From: Oscheius sp. JU75
Lineage: Eukaryota; Nematoda; Chromadorea; Rhabditida; Rhabditidae
NCBI GenBank assembly: GCA_037178855.1
Contig: JASJZC010000001.1
Location: forward strand, 7,130,001 to 7,194,000
DNA length: 64,000 nucleotides
Direction: 5' to 3'
The notes under the pieces: generated by a model
Told to the model about the DNA's origin: nothing
Seen by the model: only the letters and a program-made list of their open reading frames with translations
The model's database searches: none
Shown: positions 33,622-47,200 of the stretch, in pieces
Position numbering within the stretch: the first letter of the stretch is position 1
Layout of the letters: each line of letters opens with the position of its first letter
Position numbers and translations under genes: made by a program

Positions 33622-34200
33622 CGTTGTAAACTTCCGGTTGTTTTTTGTTTCGGACTATTGTGTTTTGAACAAAGTATAACTCTTTGCAAGGCGATCAAGT
33701 TTGCATAATTTGACAGGAACAAACATTAGATTGCTTGAGAGCTAACTGTTCCAAACAACTTCCAGTAAGCACTGTCGTTGTTCCCTATTCTAATGTCTGT
33801 TCCATTACTCCGTTGAAGTCGGACTCACTCCCTGTTACCGTATCTCATTCCTCTATTGAGTCCTTCATCTATTTCTGCCCAAAGTAGACTTCAAAATACA
33901 TGAATAAGATAATTTATTTGACGTATAACAGGGAAAGAGTGAGAAGTTTTTAACTTACAGGGGGAAAATCACACGTAATGAACATTGCTTGTGCGCGAGA
34001 GTTTGATTATGCGCAGAAGAGGCGAAGGCTTCGTTTTGATCACAGAGTTTTTCTTCACAAACCTTCGGAAACACTTTTAGAATTATAAATGCGCCAGGGC
34101 GTCTAAATGACGCATAATCGGCAAGAGGAAAAGAATACGGTAGCGGGAGAGAGAAAGAATACTTTAGAATAAAGAATCTGGAATGGGCGATGGGGTCCTT
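33622..34200. other. Intergenic, no gene seen
   Basis: Between the 3' end of ESRP and the start of the membrane protein, both minus. TTTATT at about 33912 is an AATAAA on the minus strand and may end ESRP transcripts. Confidence 0.45.
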
Positions 34201-37200
34201 TTAGGACGACTGGATTACAGTGTACAGCTGCTGGGGAGGCATAGCCATTGGCATTGTGGCAGGCACGAACTGGGTGGGATCCATTGGAATCTTGGTCAAG
34301 TACTGTGGATCGACCATGGGAGGATCGGAGGGAGTACGGGAACGCACAGTCACCATAGCCTCACCGAACTGATTGGGAGTGGCCATTCGCGTGAAGACGA
34401 CGTTTTCCACGACAATGTTCTCATTTTGGAAGTGGGCGACAATCTCTCCGACTCCAATTCCACAGACGAGATTGTACAACATGAGCTGTTGCACCTGTCC
34501 GGGAAGGAGCATGTTCGGACTGACTGGAGGAGAGGGATACGGCCAGCCGAAGGCCGGAACACCCATTGGCATGTGCATTGGGGGCATTCCTAAGGCAACT
34601 ATTGTTGAAAGAGACTATCCCTTACCTGGAATAAATGGCCTCTGAGGCAACATGAGCGGCGGCGGATGGGGAACAACGGGCGCCGTCGGTTGCATAACCA
34701 CGTGCATGTCGTCCGGAGAGCATTGGAAAACCTGTTATCGTCTTTGTATTCTCTCTCAGATAGACTCTCAAACCTCAATGTAGCGTGTCTTCTTCCCAAT
34801 AACCATGAACTTGTTGTGACAGGTAGCTGCAGCAGCTGCGGCCGTCTGCTCGTTGCTCATCTGGATGAAACACTCGCCGGAAGGATGCCCCTGACTGTTG
34901 AAGACCATATGAACTCCTTGCAGCTGGATGTAACGAGCATGTTCGCCGAGGAAGTTCAGAACTTGGGCGACTTGAGCCTCGTAGGGAAGGCCACGCAGAC
35001 GGATACAGTCACGACGATTGCCAGTAGGGGTGGTGGGCTCGGTTGACCGCTTGACTACCTGAAAAGGAATCTTGCTAAAAACATGAGCAGAATCGATCTT
35101 TGGCCGTCTGCTGACCCCTGTTCAGATGCATGGCCCTGGGTAAATAGGGAGAGAAAGTGAATGTCAGTCTTGACAGGCGGGCGATAACGCCGCGTCGCCC
35201 CCTAAGATACAAAACAGTCACGATTCTCTCACCTGCTGGACCTCGGCATTCGTCGATCGAAACAGCTCAATGTAGCGGTTTCCAATGGTTTGACGGTGCT
35301 TAAGAAGGGCTCGGAGGCCACTTTCCTCATCCGCGAATTGAACAAAAGCATCGCCAGTGGGACGAGAGTCGCTCCTGGTCACGAAGAGAACCTGATCCAT
35401 GATCTGACAACTGTTGGGCTCGACGGCGAAGAATTCGCGCTGAAAATGGTTATGGTAATGAGGGGGAGAAGGTCAGAGAGCTGTTTGTTCCGAAAGAGGA
35501 GGGGACGGAAGTGTTCGACCTTTACACCTCAGTTTTCTCATTCTCCCATTCAGATAGTATCTTGTGTCGGCGTGACAGAGGCACGAGGGATTTTTCCTTT
35601 CCATAGTACAATAACACCTGGGAAACGGAATTTTTCAGGAAGACTTCAAAGTATTGCAAAATAAGAATACTGTCCACCAAGTACAAGGGAATGCTTTGTG
35701 TCACTGGAACCTGATTAGGACAAAACACGTGGTACTCGCTCAATAGAGACAGTTCCAAAAGAACTGGGTAGTAGGTCGAAGCGGGGGGAGTAGTGGACAC
35801 GATCACAGGCTCTTCTGCTTGATAATGACGGCAATTAGTGTTCGGACTCGTGCGAGGAATTCCCAATCAGACGAGGAGAATGAAGAGTTGCTAAACAAGC
35901 GTCTCGTCCTCTAAGGGGGTCATAACCCTTGCCCGTTAAGTGCCTCTCCGCCAATGGCAAGCTGGTTTTCACTTCTGTTTTGACAGAACAACCCCCTCCT
36001 CGAACCATTTTCATAGAGAACACTCACTCTCTCACACGACTATCGCACCAGCTGCACAAACGAGCAACTGTACAAATTGAATGCGGCGGGTATTCTCATG
36101 AAGTTGATTGAGGGTGAGTAAAGAGTGGAGGAGGAGACTGTACATTCCTTTTTTTGGATTCTTTTGTGGACTCTTGCTATGAGAGGGGAGACAGCAAAAC
36201 AGCAACGTTTCATTGATGTTCAGATAGGAACGAAGGAGAATTTTCACTACGAGACTTGATACCAACTAGTGTCATTCAAAACAGAGCCTCTCTCAAAGAT
36301 TGGGCTATCTGAACGACTAAACTTTGGAAAACGATTCGCTGTGACCTATCTCTACTTCATCTTCTGCCCCCTGGAGCTTTTTTTATCGTCGGTAGACAGG
36401 CCATTCGAGCAACTGTCGCATTTCTGATAAAGACAGTCATACATGCCCCCACCCCCCTTTCGACCCTTATTTGACAGCTGCCATCAAAATGGGCCCCCAC
36501 TATGAGCCACATTATGTATACAGAAGGCTCATTGATCCCACTGCTGGATGTGAACTCTGTGTGGGGGTGGAAGGATTATTGCCGAAATGGATCTGCCAAA
36601 AAGTATAATCGGGCTGCTGGATTGACAGGTCATGCTTATCAGAAGACTCAGAAATGTATCGCAGAGGAAGTATCGGTTCTCGCGTGTTCGTTGTTCACAA
36701 GTGCAGGTGTCTGTTGTTTTTGTCTTACACTCGGTTGCCAACTGCCCCGCTCGGTGTCTCTTTTCTTGGTCTGTGAATAATTTCCCCAGAAAAAGAGGTG
36801 CAATAATCTTTCCGATCGCAACATTCTGTTAGAGAAGCAAACTCACAATCTGCTGCTCGGTGCAGTCGTAGGGAAGACCACGCATGCGGACGATCATGGC
36901 TGCTCCGGCGGAGACGAAGCTGACGGCTTCGGAAGAGGAGCCTGGAAGAGGATTTAGTTGGAAGGACAGGGTGGAATTGGCAAGAAGCCCGACACACGCA
37001 GATGGTGATAAGGGTGGGACACTGACCCGCCAGTCACTCTCTCTTCCTCGCTCGACTCTCTGGCTGTTCCAAGAAGCAAAAAGTCATTTTCCTCTAAACC
37101 GCCCTCTTTCCAGAGAGGCTTCCACCAAACTTCGAGATTTCAATAACTTTCAGATAAACGTGGTGAGTCACTTTCATGCCATTTTTCGGGTACAAGACAT

Positions 37201-40200
37201 CTGTACTGTTCTACAAAAGGATGGTTTTTTTTCATTTGCTCCACAACCTTGTAGAACATTGTAAGTTTTGAAAGTGTCATGGAAAATGAGAAGGCGGCTT
37301 CTTCCCAAAACAAAATACTGTAGGACTATTCTTACCAAACTCTGGAGCAGCTACCATAATACAGCAGGATGGAGGAAGTGAACGAGAAAGGGTGGAGCCA
37401 AAAAGTTATTGACACACGTGGAAGAGATGCAAATGTGACTTGTCGCTGGACAACAGAGAAATCGGCTTATCAGTGGTAGGTAAAACAACAAAACAAGATC
37501 GAAGAGCAGAATATTTTAATGGTCACTGGAACCCAAAAAGTCAGATTTTTATCTTTTATCTCAAAAAGATGGCTCTTATCAAGAGGTCTTCGAAGAAGAT
37601 GAGATCATTTTCGGGAAGGAGACACACCCATTTACCTCTGTAGTACATCCGCTCTCCAGACAGGAAAAGCGAAAGAGAGCTTGGGGGACCCGACACGTAG
37701 CAAATGACAATATCGAACGTGATCAGCACAGCTGCCGATTAGGGCGGGACTGCCTGGCCACTGACAGAGACTGTATGGAGCCATTGTATCGCCTGAGAAA
37801 CTCTATTTCTACTTGTAAGTGGTACTCGTGAGATACCTCTTACGAGATCCATAGCTCGGATGCCAGCTAGTGAGGCTACTGTAGGTTTCGATAAATCTGG
37901 TCTCTAGGTACCTCAAACCTTTGGAACAACGAGTAAGTGGAAACAGCTCGATCTGTCATAAGATGCCAGTATTTGTAAAAGGAAAAATTGGAAGACATTG
38001 ACTTTGAATGGGCGTTCATGACTATCAGCAGTCCGCAACACAGGTTACAAGTTCGGGTTGCACTTGAACCGGTTTCGGACAGATATATCGGATCATTTTT
38101 GAGAGTACAGGAGTAAAAGGAACCATATCCGAGTGTGGACAGTCTTCCCCACACTTGACACGTTTCATGACCAAATATGGGAAAGTCTCTCTCTCGTAGA
38201 AAAGAGTGCGGAAGACGTGGCTTTTGGCGAGGGACAACATAGACTGACTAAAATGATCGATCGGACAGAAGAGACTATTTTATAGAACGGGACTGGCCCG
38301 AGAAGTAGGCTAATGGCCAAGAGACAACTTACTGTGGCAGAGATGCCAAAGAAGATCGTCAAGCGGCTGTCCGGACATATTCCTTCGGGCTTTACGCACT
38401 TTGGGCCAGGGAAGAGAATGCACAGCGGGCATGTTTCCTAGGCTACGGTCTGTCTCTTTTTGGGACTGGATTCGTCTCCTTTCCAATTACAGACGAGGAG
38501 AGAAAGAACCACGTCAGCACGGGCCAAAGGAGTGGGAAGGCAATAAAAGGGATTCGAATCCCACGACTGATTGGCAATCGATGCGAGACTGTGAGGGCTC
38601 GCTCTCTCTCTCTCTCTCTCTCTCCCAATAATGGGACCCTTTCTCTCTTCTTTTGTTACCAAAACTAAAGGCGCCGAATTTTCATCTGTCGGCAGGCGAG
38701 AGAGCTATGAGTCAAGCTAGGGGGAACCCGAACAGTCACAGAGCCTCTTTAGCAAGGGGAGAGTACTTCCGTAGAACAACAATGTAACTGAGAGATGCAA
38801 TGACTACGAGAAAGACTTTTTTTCTCAATGCATAGAGAGATTGGCTTTTTTTCTCATAACAAATCAGACAAAAACAGGCCAGACACCAAGTAAAATACTC
38901 AAAATCAAAATTCTGAGGATGGGACGTTCAGGCTTGTCGGAACCACTGTCTAAATAGAGCAAGCGGTTAAGACCAAAATAACCCGAGTGTTCAAAGCTTG
39001 AAGAAAGTTTGGACCCCAGACCCCGACAAGAGTAACTCACCAGCTGCTACCTGTAGGAACTCTTCGGCTGTCGCCTTGTACACTTCGATATATCTGAAAA
39101 CTGGTAGTTTTCTCCTCGACTTCGGGGGTCAACAACCTTGATAAAAGGAAGTGTCGATGTCGTTTCAAGGCTAGATCTCTCATTTTGGCCGTAGTAAATC
39201 GGACGAGAGCTTCGCCGTTCCTTCTGCCTTCGGCCGAGAGACACAATGCGATGCCGCCCCTGAATTAGCAATACTGCTTTCGGAAGGACAATCGCGGATC
39301 GAAAGGAACCTTTTTGTATTCGGAAGACTTTTGCGACACAAGGCTTAAACTAAACAAAAAGTATTAAAACCCACGGAGCAATGTCCAACCCGGCAAAGAA
39401 TTGAGCCACATGGCTGTCAGAAGCCTGCCAAGGAAGACCTCGTGCTCGGACGATGACATCCCCTTCAATCTTCGTCTCGGGATCACTGAAAAATGAATGA
39501 ATGCCCACAGGTTCAGCCAACACCACCCTCGGTTCATTAAACCACAATCACCAGGTTTCTTTCTACGCAACTCACGCTCCATTTGAAATCATCACTCTCC
39601 CTGACTGTCAATTATTCAAGGTCCCTGTTTGAAATCTACTCACCAGACAGCTGCTTCTACTCCGAGCTTCACGTCCTGGACGGCGGCTGCGAGTTGATCT
39701 GCAAATAGTAAGCGTAAACAAGTGGTGACAGTCCGAGCAATGCCCGGCGGGAAGGTGTACTTGAGTCTTTCAGGAGGGTTTTCTTTGGCAGGCGCTTTTG
39801 TTACCGTATTGAAAAGAGGGTTTACCGGGGAGAAAAGAACATTAACCATGTCCTTAAGTTTCGTACTCTTTTATTCTCCCCCAGAGTTTGTCCAATACTT
39901 GGCAAGAACGTTCACGACATCTTAACTCAAGAATGCACGGCAGTTCCCAAGGATCTGCTCGTGGCTGATCATTCTGGTTCCCTGTGAAATTCGAGCGAGA
40001 GGGTCCACTCTGTTCTCTCGTGTGACGTGTTCGTGAATTCGGCCGTGGACACAAAAGGGTCATCCGGGGGCCTGTCACCCACTGTTGACACTGTAGGCCC
40101 CCCTGTTTGGCTACCCTCCGACTTCCTGCTAAAAGACAGGAGAAAGACGAGCCTAATGGACATCTCCAGGGCCCTTCCATGTTTCCCGTTACGTAAGACA

Positions 40201-41009
40201 CAGACTGACCCCATTGTACAGGAACAACCGGTTAGAGATCGAGAATTAGCCACTCTCTCTCACTCTGTCTCCGTGAGCTGCTTGAAAAGTTTCAAGGGAA
40301 TCTGACTTTGAGATATATGCTCAGACTATTATAGAATTATAGCAGACCAGAACACCTTGTGAGATCCCTCAAATCAAGATCTACAATAATTACAGATGTG
40401 GGATCGTGATGAGAGATGCTGATATCCGTCTTGGGATCAATAAGAGACTCTATTGTGATAAGGATCCCTTTGGGCAGAATCGATCCCCTTCTTCTGATGA
40501 AGGCCATCGCTGTTTTTGCGACTGAAGAACCACCGACAGACCCGGGACACACACAACTTTGCGCTCGCGAAAACTGTGTCAGACCTCTCGATCTCTTTTC
40601 CTTCGGACACAATAGTTATAATGGAAGAGAGAGACTTACCGTCAGAGGCTGACTCGATTCTCATCTGAATCTGTTCACATTCCTGTTCCATCTCTTCAGC
40701 CACGACAGTTTCGTCGAGCTCCGAAAGATCAATGTAGTGAAGAAGGACCTCGGGAACTGGTAGACCTTCCTTGATCAGTTGGGGCAGTACATACTGCCGA
40801 AGAGGCTCGGGCGTGGAACAGATCAGTTGACAGTCACCCAGTCGGGCAAGAGCCTAATAGCGAGTTCAATGAGACGGACGGAGAGAACTGACCTCGAGAA
40901 AGGGAGAGCATGGTTCGAGAGGGCCACTGAAAGGACGGTCGAGAGGTGAGGCTAGGGACCTGAGGGTGGCCCTCAGGGGACTATTTCGGACCACGAGGGA
41001 CACCCGCAT
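34201..41009 (-). CDS. ESRP: Epithelial splicing regulator (ESRP / fusilli / SYM-2 type), three quasi-RRMs
   Basis: RNA-binding regulator of alternative splicing. Eleven exons: 41009-40893, 40853-40640, 39698-39644, 39485-39375, 39259-39137, 39093-39041, 36941-36847, 35439-35233, 35058-34774, 34731-34626, 34589-34201. They sum to exactly 585 codons, 584 aa. qRRM1 holds [10 protein letters not shown]-like [10 protein letters not shown] and [15 protein letters not shown]; qRRM2 [17 protein letters not shown] and [15 protein letters not shown]; qRRM3 [12 protein letters not shown] and [19 protein letters not shown] ends mark each domain. A Pro/Met-rich tail ([18 protein letters not shown]) follows. 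The N-terminal DEDDh-like domain looks truncated, so a further 5' exon may exist. Introns of 941, 2,093 and 1,407 bp make it the only long-intron gene here. They may hold control elements; I saw no exon in them. Confidence 0.92.
35440..36846 (-). other. Long ESRP intron (1,407 bp)
   Basis: Splits qRRM2. Short frames inside have no conserved motif. It is far above the 33-45 bp norm of the window. Confidence 0.7.
36942..39040 (-). other. Long ESRP intron (about 2.1 kb)
   Basis: Between qRRM1 and qRRM2. Contains a (CT)n run at 38602-38624 and a perfect palindrome GGGATTCGAATCCC near 38548-38561. No exon was recognised. Confidence 0.7.
38602..38624 (+). repeat. (CT)n microsatellite
   Basis: About eleven CT dinucleotides within the 2.1-kb ESRP intron. 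Read on the transcribed minus strand it is a GA run. Confidence 0.9.
39699..40639 (-). other. ESRP intron (941 bp)
   Basis: Joins the N-terminal domain exon to a 55-bp exon. No other exon or known element was seen in it. Confidence 0.65.
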
Positions 41010-41832
41010 AGCTGGACCAGCAGGAGAGAAGAGCGGATTGGGACGAGAGCCGCAGCGGCCTTGGCGACAGGGGGCGGGTCGTACTGACTGACTGCAAATA
41101 GCCGACCGACCCGGGCGACGGCACTCAGCTGACCTCAGTCTTTTGCCATCTCAGGTCAATTGTCATTTTGGGGGAAGGTTCAGAAGAGACCGATGGAGGC
41201 CATTCGTTCCACGGCACGCCTCTGGCGGACGAAAACAGTCGTAAAGGGGCTCCCGATGTGTCCGAGATTTAGGCGAACAAGGAATTGGTAGCAATACGTG
41301 TTGGACGAAAACACATGAAGTTGGAAAACATCTAAAACTTTGGAGGCTTCTTCTCAAACTCTCTGATCGTCCAGATACCGATCTACCAATTGGGGTCACT
41401 GGACGATTGCAGAAACTGATACCGCTCAGCTGGACGCGCTTCAAAGAGGAAGAAGACACGCTCCGAGTAGGGTCGGATCGGTCATCCGAAGAAGGTCAGG
41501 CGATCTGGACTGTTTCTGAAATATCATTCAGTTTTTACAGAGATAGCAGCAAATTTCTTACTGCATCTTTTTAAATTTGGGTTTCGAAACGATAACGTAC
41601 AGGAAGAAAGGTGCGCGAAAAATGAGTTTGAATTTTCAGAAACTTCAGTTCCTGAAAAATCAAAGTTTCTCTGTTGTAATTTTGTATCGCAGCCTATGTT
41701 TCATTGCCTTGTTGTTCAAGACTCACGTAAAATCAGTGTGTTTAAATGTGGAAAAAACATCCAAATTTTCTTGTAACACTATGTTTCAAAAAAAAAAGTT
41801 GACCTTGTTTTTAGGCTGATGAAGAAGTAAGA
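41010..41832. other. Divergent intergenic region
   Basis: Between ESRP (minus) and the MARCH-type ligase (plus). Just upstream of ESRP on the minus strand, TATTTGCAG ends at about 41093, a possible acceptor for a leader or an upstream exon. No gene was recognised. Confidence 0.45.
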
Positions 41833-43175
41833 ATGTCAGCAGATGACTCTTCATTCGGACCAGCGGTCTGTCGAGTATGTCTCTGCGGCGAATCTTCCAT
41901 TCCATACATGGGCACCACAGGAGGAGAGCCACTGATTTCTCCCTGTCACTGCAAGTGAGCACTTGCTGTTTTCCCCCAAATTGCGTACAATTTTCAGAGG
42001 AAGTATGGGACTCTATCACAAAAGTTGCTTAGAGCACTGGCTCTACACATCGAGAACTACCCATTGCGAGATTTGCAACTTTCGCTTCCAATACGGAACG
42101 TTCGTTTGTTTGTATGCACCAAATTGAGCAGATTTATAGGAAGAATCAGACAATTTGTGCCTACTTTCGTCTGAGAGGATGGAACGACAAGGGAATGCGG
42201 AGTCTTCCAGGCGACCTCTTCTCCATTTCGACGTTCACTCCTGTCGCGGCTCTCATGATCTACTTGTGCATCAAATCTTCGCATGAAAACCTAACCAACT
42301 CGCCAGAATCGGGAGTTACCGGAGGTTAATCTTTTGCTCTCTATGCTCTTAAAATTTCACTTCAGAAATCTTTGTCATGCTCGCATTGGCCTTCATCATT
42401 GCCTCAGTAATTTTTTTCTGGTACATTCTCACTCTATGCTTCCATTATCAACAGTTCCGCTTGTGGCAGGCTCATCACAAGGTTCTCCTTTTGCTTATTT
42501 GTAAACACAACCTTTTCAGCTAGTCTTCATTATTGATCAATTAGAGTACAGTCGCCGATCGGAGAAAGGATCATTTATGAGCAAATTAGTGGTGATCACA
42601 GCTTTTCTTTCTTGCTTACTTCATTACTCAGAGCATGTTCTGCTGTTGCGTACACGATGAGAATAGTCGACATCATGTGCCACTGTCCGATGTCAACATC
42701 AATCCTAACATGATCTCAGTTAGTTCTCTTTCTCAAATGACGAGTTTTCTTTCAGCCAGGTGGATCTTTGCACGCCAGCGACTCTCCTGGAAGCAGCTCT
42801 TCCTCCTCGTCAAACTCTCCTCTCATTAACAACAGCCGCGGCCACGTCGAAACTACACGCTGTATGTTGTTCAACGCTTCGTAATAATCAGCTCGTTTTA
42901 GCCAGCACCGGCTTTCCATTGGCCACATTTCGTCCAAACGGTGCAGCACCCGATTGCATTTCATCTTTACCACTTCTCTATCGAGACGAACCCCGAATTT
43001 ACGATGTTCCTCCCGATGCGGTCTGTTTATTTCCCACTACACATTTGAAACTCAATTCAGACCAATTTCTCTGACATAGATCTTGGAACTCCCCTCCAAA
43101 CCTCGCCTCGACCTACTGGAACGCCGCCTCTCTTCCCTTCCCCTCTCCTCACTTTGACCGAAACGTTTGTTTAAA
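41833..43175 (+). CDS. MARCH-type membrane RING-CH ubiquitin ligase
   Basis: Transfers ubiquitin to membrane proteins in endosomes or the plasma membrane. The N-terminus holds a complete C4HC3 RING-CH: CRVC-x-C, SPCHCKGS, YHKSCLEHWL, and CEIC, residues 13-75 or so. Two membrane helices follow (TPVAALMIYLCI and VMLALAFIIASVIFFWYILTL), then a cytosolic tail with a Ser run. Exons: 41833-41954, 41998-42099, 42140-42324, 42366-42481, 42520-42588, 42632-42718, 42756-42861, 42902-43020, then a last exon. Its acceptor is either 43060 (longer tail ending near 43220, inside the AATAAA) or 43079 (ending TLTETFV at 43175); I chose the latter because it leaves a normal 3' UTR. Closest to the MARCH2/3 or MARCH1/8 groups by layout. 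Confidence 0.87.
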
Positions 43176-43458
43176 TTTTGTGCTATCCGATTATCTGCCA
43201 TTTTTATACGTAACCCTGTGAATAAATATGTATTTCGTCACCTCTGAGAAATCAGAAGGCGCTTATCAACTAAGACAGCCAAAAAAAACCTACTTTAATC
43301 AGAAGTTTGCGGAAATATGGGGCATGTCAATCGTTCGCATCCTATGAAACAACTGAAACAACCATCAAAACGACTCTGATAAGAAATTGAAATGAGAAAT
43401 CCTCGTTCACATAAAAGGCGAAAACCCGTTCAACACACACTCGTCAAGTCTCGACACA

Positions 43459-43718
43459 ATGGTGCAAGCTCCAGAAGTAGTCAGTTTGTCCGTATTTCCG
43501 TCATTGTTCTTTTTCAGACGAACCCCTACTCTGTAAATATCTACCACTCGGTCTTTTCTCTAATTACGAACTTGGAAGTTAGACAATCGGTCATCCAGCA
43601 CTGTAAGAACTTGGACTTCCGTCGGGCGCAACTACTTGTCAGTCAGTTCAATGGGAATGTGAGGAGCCAGTTTGCGCAGTGGATGCGTGAAGAAGAGCTA
43701 CGAATTCTGGCAGAATGA
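43459..43718 (+). CDS. 72-residue helical protein, unrecognised
   Basis: Two exons (43459-43476 and 43518-43718) around a 41-bp intron. After MVQAPE the protein is mainly helical: YHSVFSLITNLEVRQSVIQH and SQFAQWMREEELRILAE. No signal peptide or membrane segment. An AATAAA lies 8 nt after the stop. The short first exon means the start is less certain than the rest. It could be a small subunit of a larger complex; no family was recognised. Confidence 0.55.
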
Positions 43719-44214
43719 ATGTTTGCAATAAACTCTTAATGGCAAACGGTCCTTAATATAGTACAATCAGATTTGCATTCGCTTTAAACAACTACGGTAG
43801 CCTCAACTGTTTTCGCGGGAATTTGAGTAGTCAGTTTTATTCCTTTTTCCAGGGAAGTATGCTCATTTCTCATGCCCCATTCCGACACAGCGCAATTCAA
43901 GCTCTTCACAGTCTGCAGAATCATCAAGATGGCCTCATAAGAAAACAATTACTGTACACTTTGTAAATTCTATAATTTCACTGTTTGTTTAATGTTTTTG
44001 TACACCAATTTTCAACAGATAATAATAAAGCATCGTTTTACTATCGACCAGCTTGTATTTTGGTTCTATTTCCATGAAATATCCACTGGACATGGTCGCA
44101 CTGCGTACTATTTTCTCTTCCACGACTGGCTTCTCGGTTTTACACTTCTTTAAATCAAACGTTTTCTTTCTGTTTTTCATTCTATCTGTTAGTTTGACGA
44201 CAAGTATATTTAGG
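43719..44214. other. Intergenic, no gene seen
   Basis: Ends with ATATTTAG, a splice acceptor 1 nt before the BMS1 ATG. A TTTTTCCAG near 43853 is another acceptor-like site. No exon chain was found. Confidence 0.45.
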
Positions 44215-47200
44215 ATGGCTCCACCTCGAGCAGGAGGTACAGCGGCTTTTGAGGGCCAAAAGAACAAACTTCATCAAGGTATTATTTTCACATTTCTTTC
44301 CTGTAATTCGTCTTTTCAGTACACAAAAAGGGTGGAAAGGCGAAAAGAGACAATGAGGCGACTAAAGTGAAAGGAAACAATGCTAAAGCTTTCGCCTTCA
44401 GTTCAGCCGTGACAGCAGGAAAGGCCATCAGAAGGTAGATCTTGACACTTGTTTTCTAATGATACTTTTTCAGAGCTGCCGATCTCAATGAGCGAAAGAA
44501 ACACATTCTGATGATGGATAGGAAGCCTGTTCTTCCGCCTCCGATCATCGTGGCCATTGTCGGACCAAGCAAAGTCGGAAAGACGACTCTACTTCGCGGA
44601 TTGGTGAAGTATTACTTGAGAACTGGATTCGGAGAGCTGAAGGGTAGTCGTATCATTAATTCTCGACAATTATTTTGTATTTAAAGGTCCCGTTACAATC
44701 GTAACTGGAAAGCAGCGGAGAGTTCAATTCATTGAGGTCAAAAATGACATCAATCACATGATTGATGTGGCCAAAGTGGCGGATCTGGTCCTTCTGATGG
44801 TCGATGCCTCATATGGCTTCGAAATGGAGACGTTCGAATTCCTCAACATTTGCCAAGTTCACGGAATGCCCAGAATCATGGGCGTCCTCAATCACCTCGA
44901 TTTGATTGACGGAATCTCTAAGGTTTGACAGTTTTTCGCTTTGATCAGTCCAATTTCAGGTGAACAAAACTAAAAAGATCATGAAGCATCGTTTCTGGAC
45001 CGAGCTCTATCAGGGAGCGAAGCTGTTCTATTTGACCGGAATGGTCCACGACAGCTACAAGAAGAACGAACTTCACAACTTGGTTCGCTTCATCTCCGTC
45101 ACCAAATTCCGCCCGATGGTCTGGAAAGATGCTCACCCGTACGTTCTCTGTGACCGCTACGAAGATGTCACCGATCCCGAGGTGCTTCGCGAGAATCCCG
45201 TAGTTGATCGATCGCTCTGTCTCTACGGCTGGGTTCATGGTGCCCATCTGAAAAACCATTCGGCCGTTCATATTCCTGGAGTCGGAGACATGCGAATCAA
45301 GGAGGTCACTAGCCTTCCCGATCCATGCCCTCTGCCAGAAGAGAGGAAGAAACGAGCCTTGAATGAACAGGTAACTCGTGTTTCGTCACAAAAACATTGA
45401 GCTTTTCAGGAACGCGTAGTTTACGCTCCATTCTCCGGCCTGGGAGGAATCGTTTATGACAAAGATGCCATCTATATCGAGGCCAAAGGTGTTCAAAGTT
45501 ACCAAGTATGTAGTCATGTTTACTATGTCATGAAATTTTCAGAAAAAACGAAACGAGCTCGTGGAAGGACTGGAAAAAGTCAAGACTACATTGGATGAGA
45601 AGATGGAAGGAGCTAAACTTCGACTCCTGGGCAATTCGGCACCCATTAATGTGGATGACTTGAATGAGGATCGTGATCTGGACAATTTGGACGAAGATGA
45701 AGAAATGATGGACGAGGAAGACGTCGACGAAGATGATGAATCCAGTGAAGTGAACTTTGGAGGCGAGCAGGATTCCGATGACGACGAGGAACATACCGAG
45801 AATTACGGAAAGTTCAAATTCGATAGTGACGAGAGCGACGAAGACTACGACGAGCCGAAGGACGAGCTCAAATTAACGGATTTCAACGATGATTGGGGTG
45901 GATTGGCCAAGAAGGCGATGGAACAGTATAACCCGAAAAAGCAGACACGTCTGAACTGGATAAAACTCGTCTACAATAGCGGTATGGTCTCGTCGGTTTT
46001 AAAACTAAATGAGTGCTTCAGATGCCTCAGATGACGTGGAGCCAATCCACGAAGAGAGCTTGGCCGAAGGACTGTTTACCATTCGAAAACAAGCGAGGAA
46101 AAAGATTTGGGATCAGGAGGACGGCTTCTATTATGGAGAAATGGCCTCCACTTCGAATTCCACACTGAATTGGACTGATGAAGAGATCCGTTCCTCGATC
46201 CAAGACTGTTTTGTTACCGGAAATTGGACAGAAGAAGACCAGGAAGAAAAGGAACTGAAAGGTAGACTCGAGTCAGTTTGACAGAATTCCTTTGTTTTAG
46301 ATGAGCTCGGTTCTGACGAGGAAGAAGAGAATGAAGATGAAGAGATGGATATGGAGGAGGAGGATGATGGGCAAAAAGGAGAATCCGCTCTGGAGAAGGC
46401 AGAAAAAGCTGCGAGAGAGCGTCGAACCGAGGACAAAATCCGGCTCAAGCAGAAGTTCAACGACGAATACGACGAGTCTTCCAAGTACTACAACGCTCTC
46501 AAAGTGATTTTGTCTTTCAAAATTTACAAATATTCCCATTCCAGAATGAGATGGAGGAGCAAGCCCAGCTGAACCGGAGCATTTTCGATGGAATGGACGA
46601 GGTCGAACGGGAAAAGGTTGAAGGTTTCCGAGCAGGACGCTATGTCCGTATCGAGCTCGACAATATACCTTGCGAATTCGTCGAAAACTTTGATCCTACA
46701 GCTCCTTATGTACTCGGAGGTCTTCTGACCGGAGAGCAGAATATGGGCGTCGTTCAGGTACATTTTCTTTTTGTAGATAACAAAAGAGTAGTTTAGGTTC
46801 GTATAAAACGTCACCGATGGTTCGAAAAGATTCTCAAGTCGCGCGATCCTCTGATTATTTCCTGCGGCTGGAGACGCTTCCAAACAATGGCCGTCTACTC
46901 AATTCAAGATCACAACATGCGTCATCGATTCCTCAAATATACGCCCGAACATATGCATTGCCATGCCCACTTCTGGGGCCCGATCACTGCACAAAATACT
47001 GGATTCCTCGCAGTTCAGTCTGTCTCCGATCAAACGGTATACAATTGCCTTTTTCCCCTTCAAGAAACATTTTCAGCCTGGCTATCGTATCGTTGGAACC
47101 GGAGCAGTCTTGAATCTTGAAAAGACTACCCAAGTGATGAAAAAGCTCAAGTTGGTCGGACATCCGGAGAAGATTTTCAAGAAGAGCGCCTTCATCAAGG

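Noticed and set aside
32902-33708. 268-codon plus-strand frame opposite the single-exon membrane protein
   Set aside because: The minus frame has a signal peptide, a membrane helix and a normal composition; the plus frame has none of these and is rich in residues expected from an antisense reading.
38540-38600. tRNA-like sequence around GGGATTCGAATCCC
   Set aside because: The B-box-like stretch is a self-complementary palindrome and reads the same both ways; no A-box lies at the right distance on either strand.
46131-46484. Ser-rich minus-strand frame
   Set aside because: It is the antisense of an acidic, low-complexity part of BMS1.
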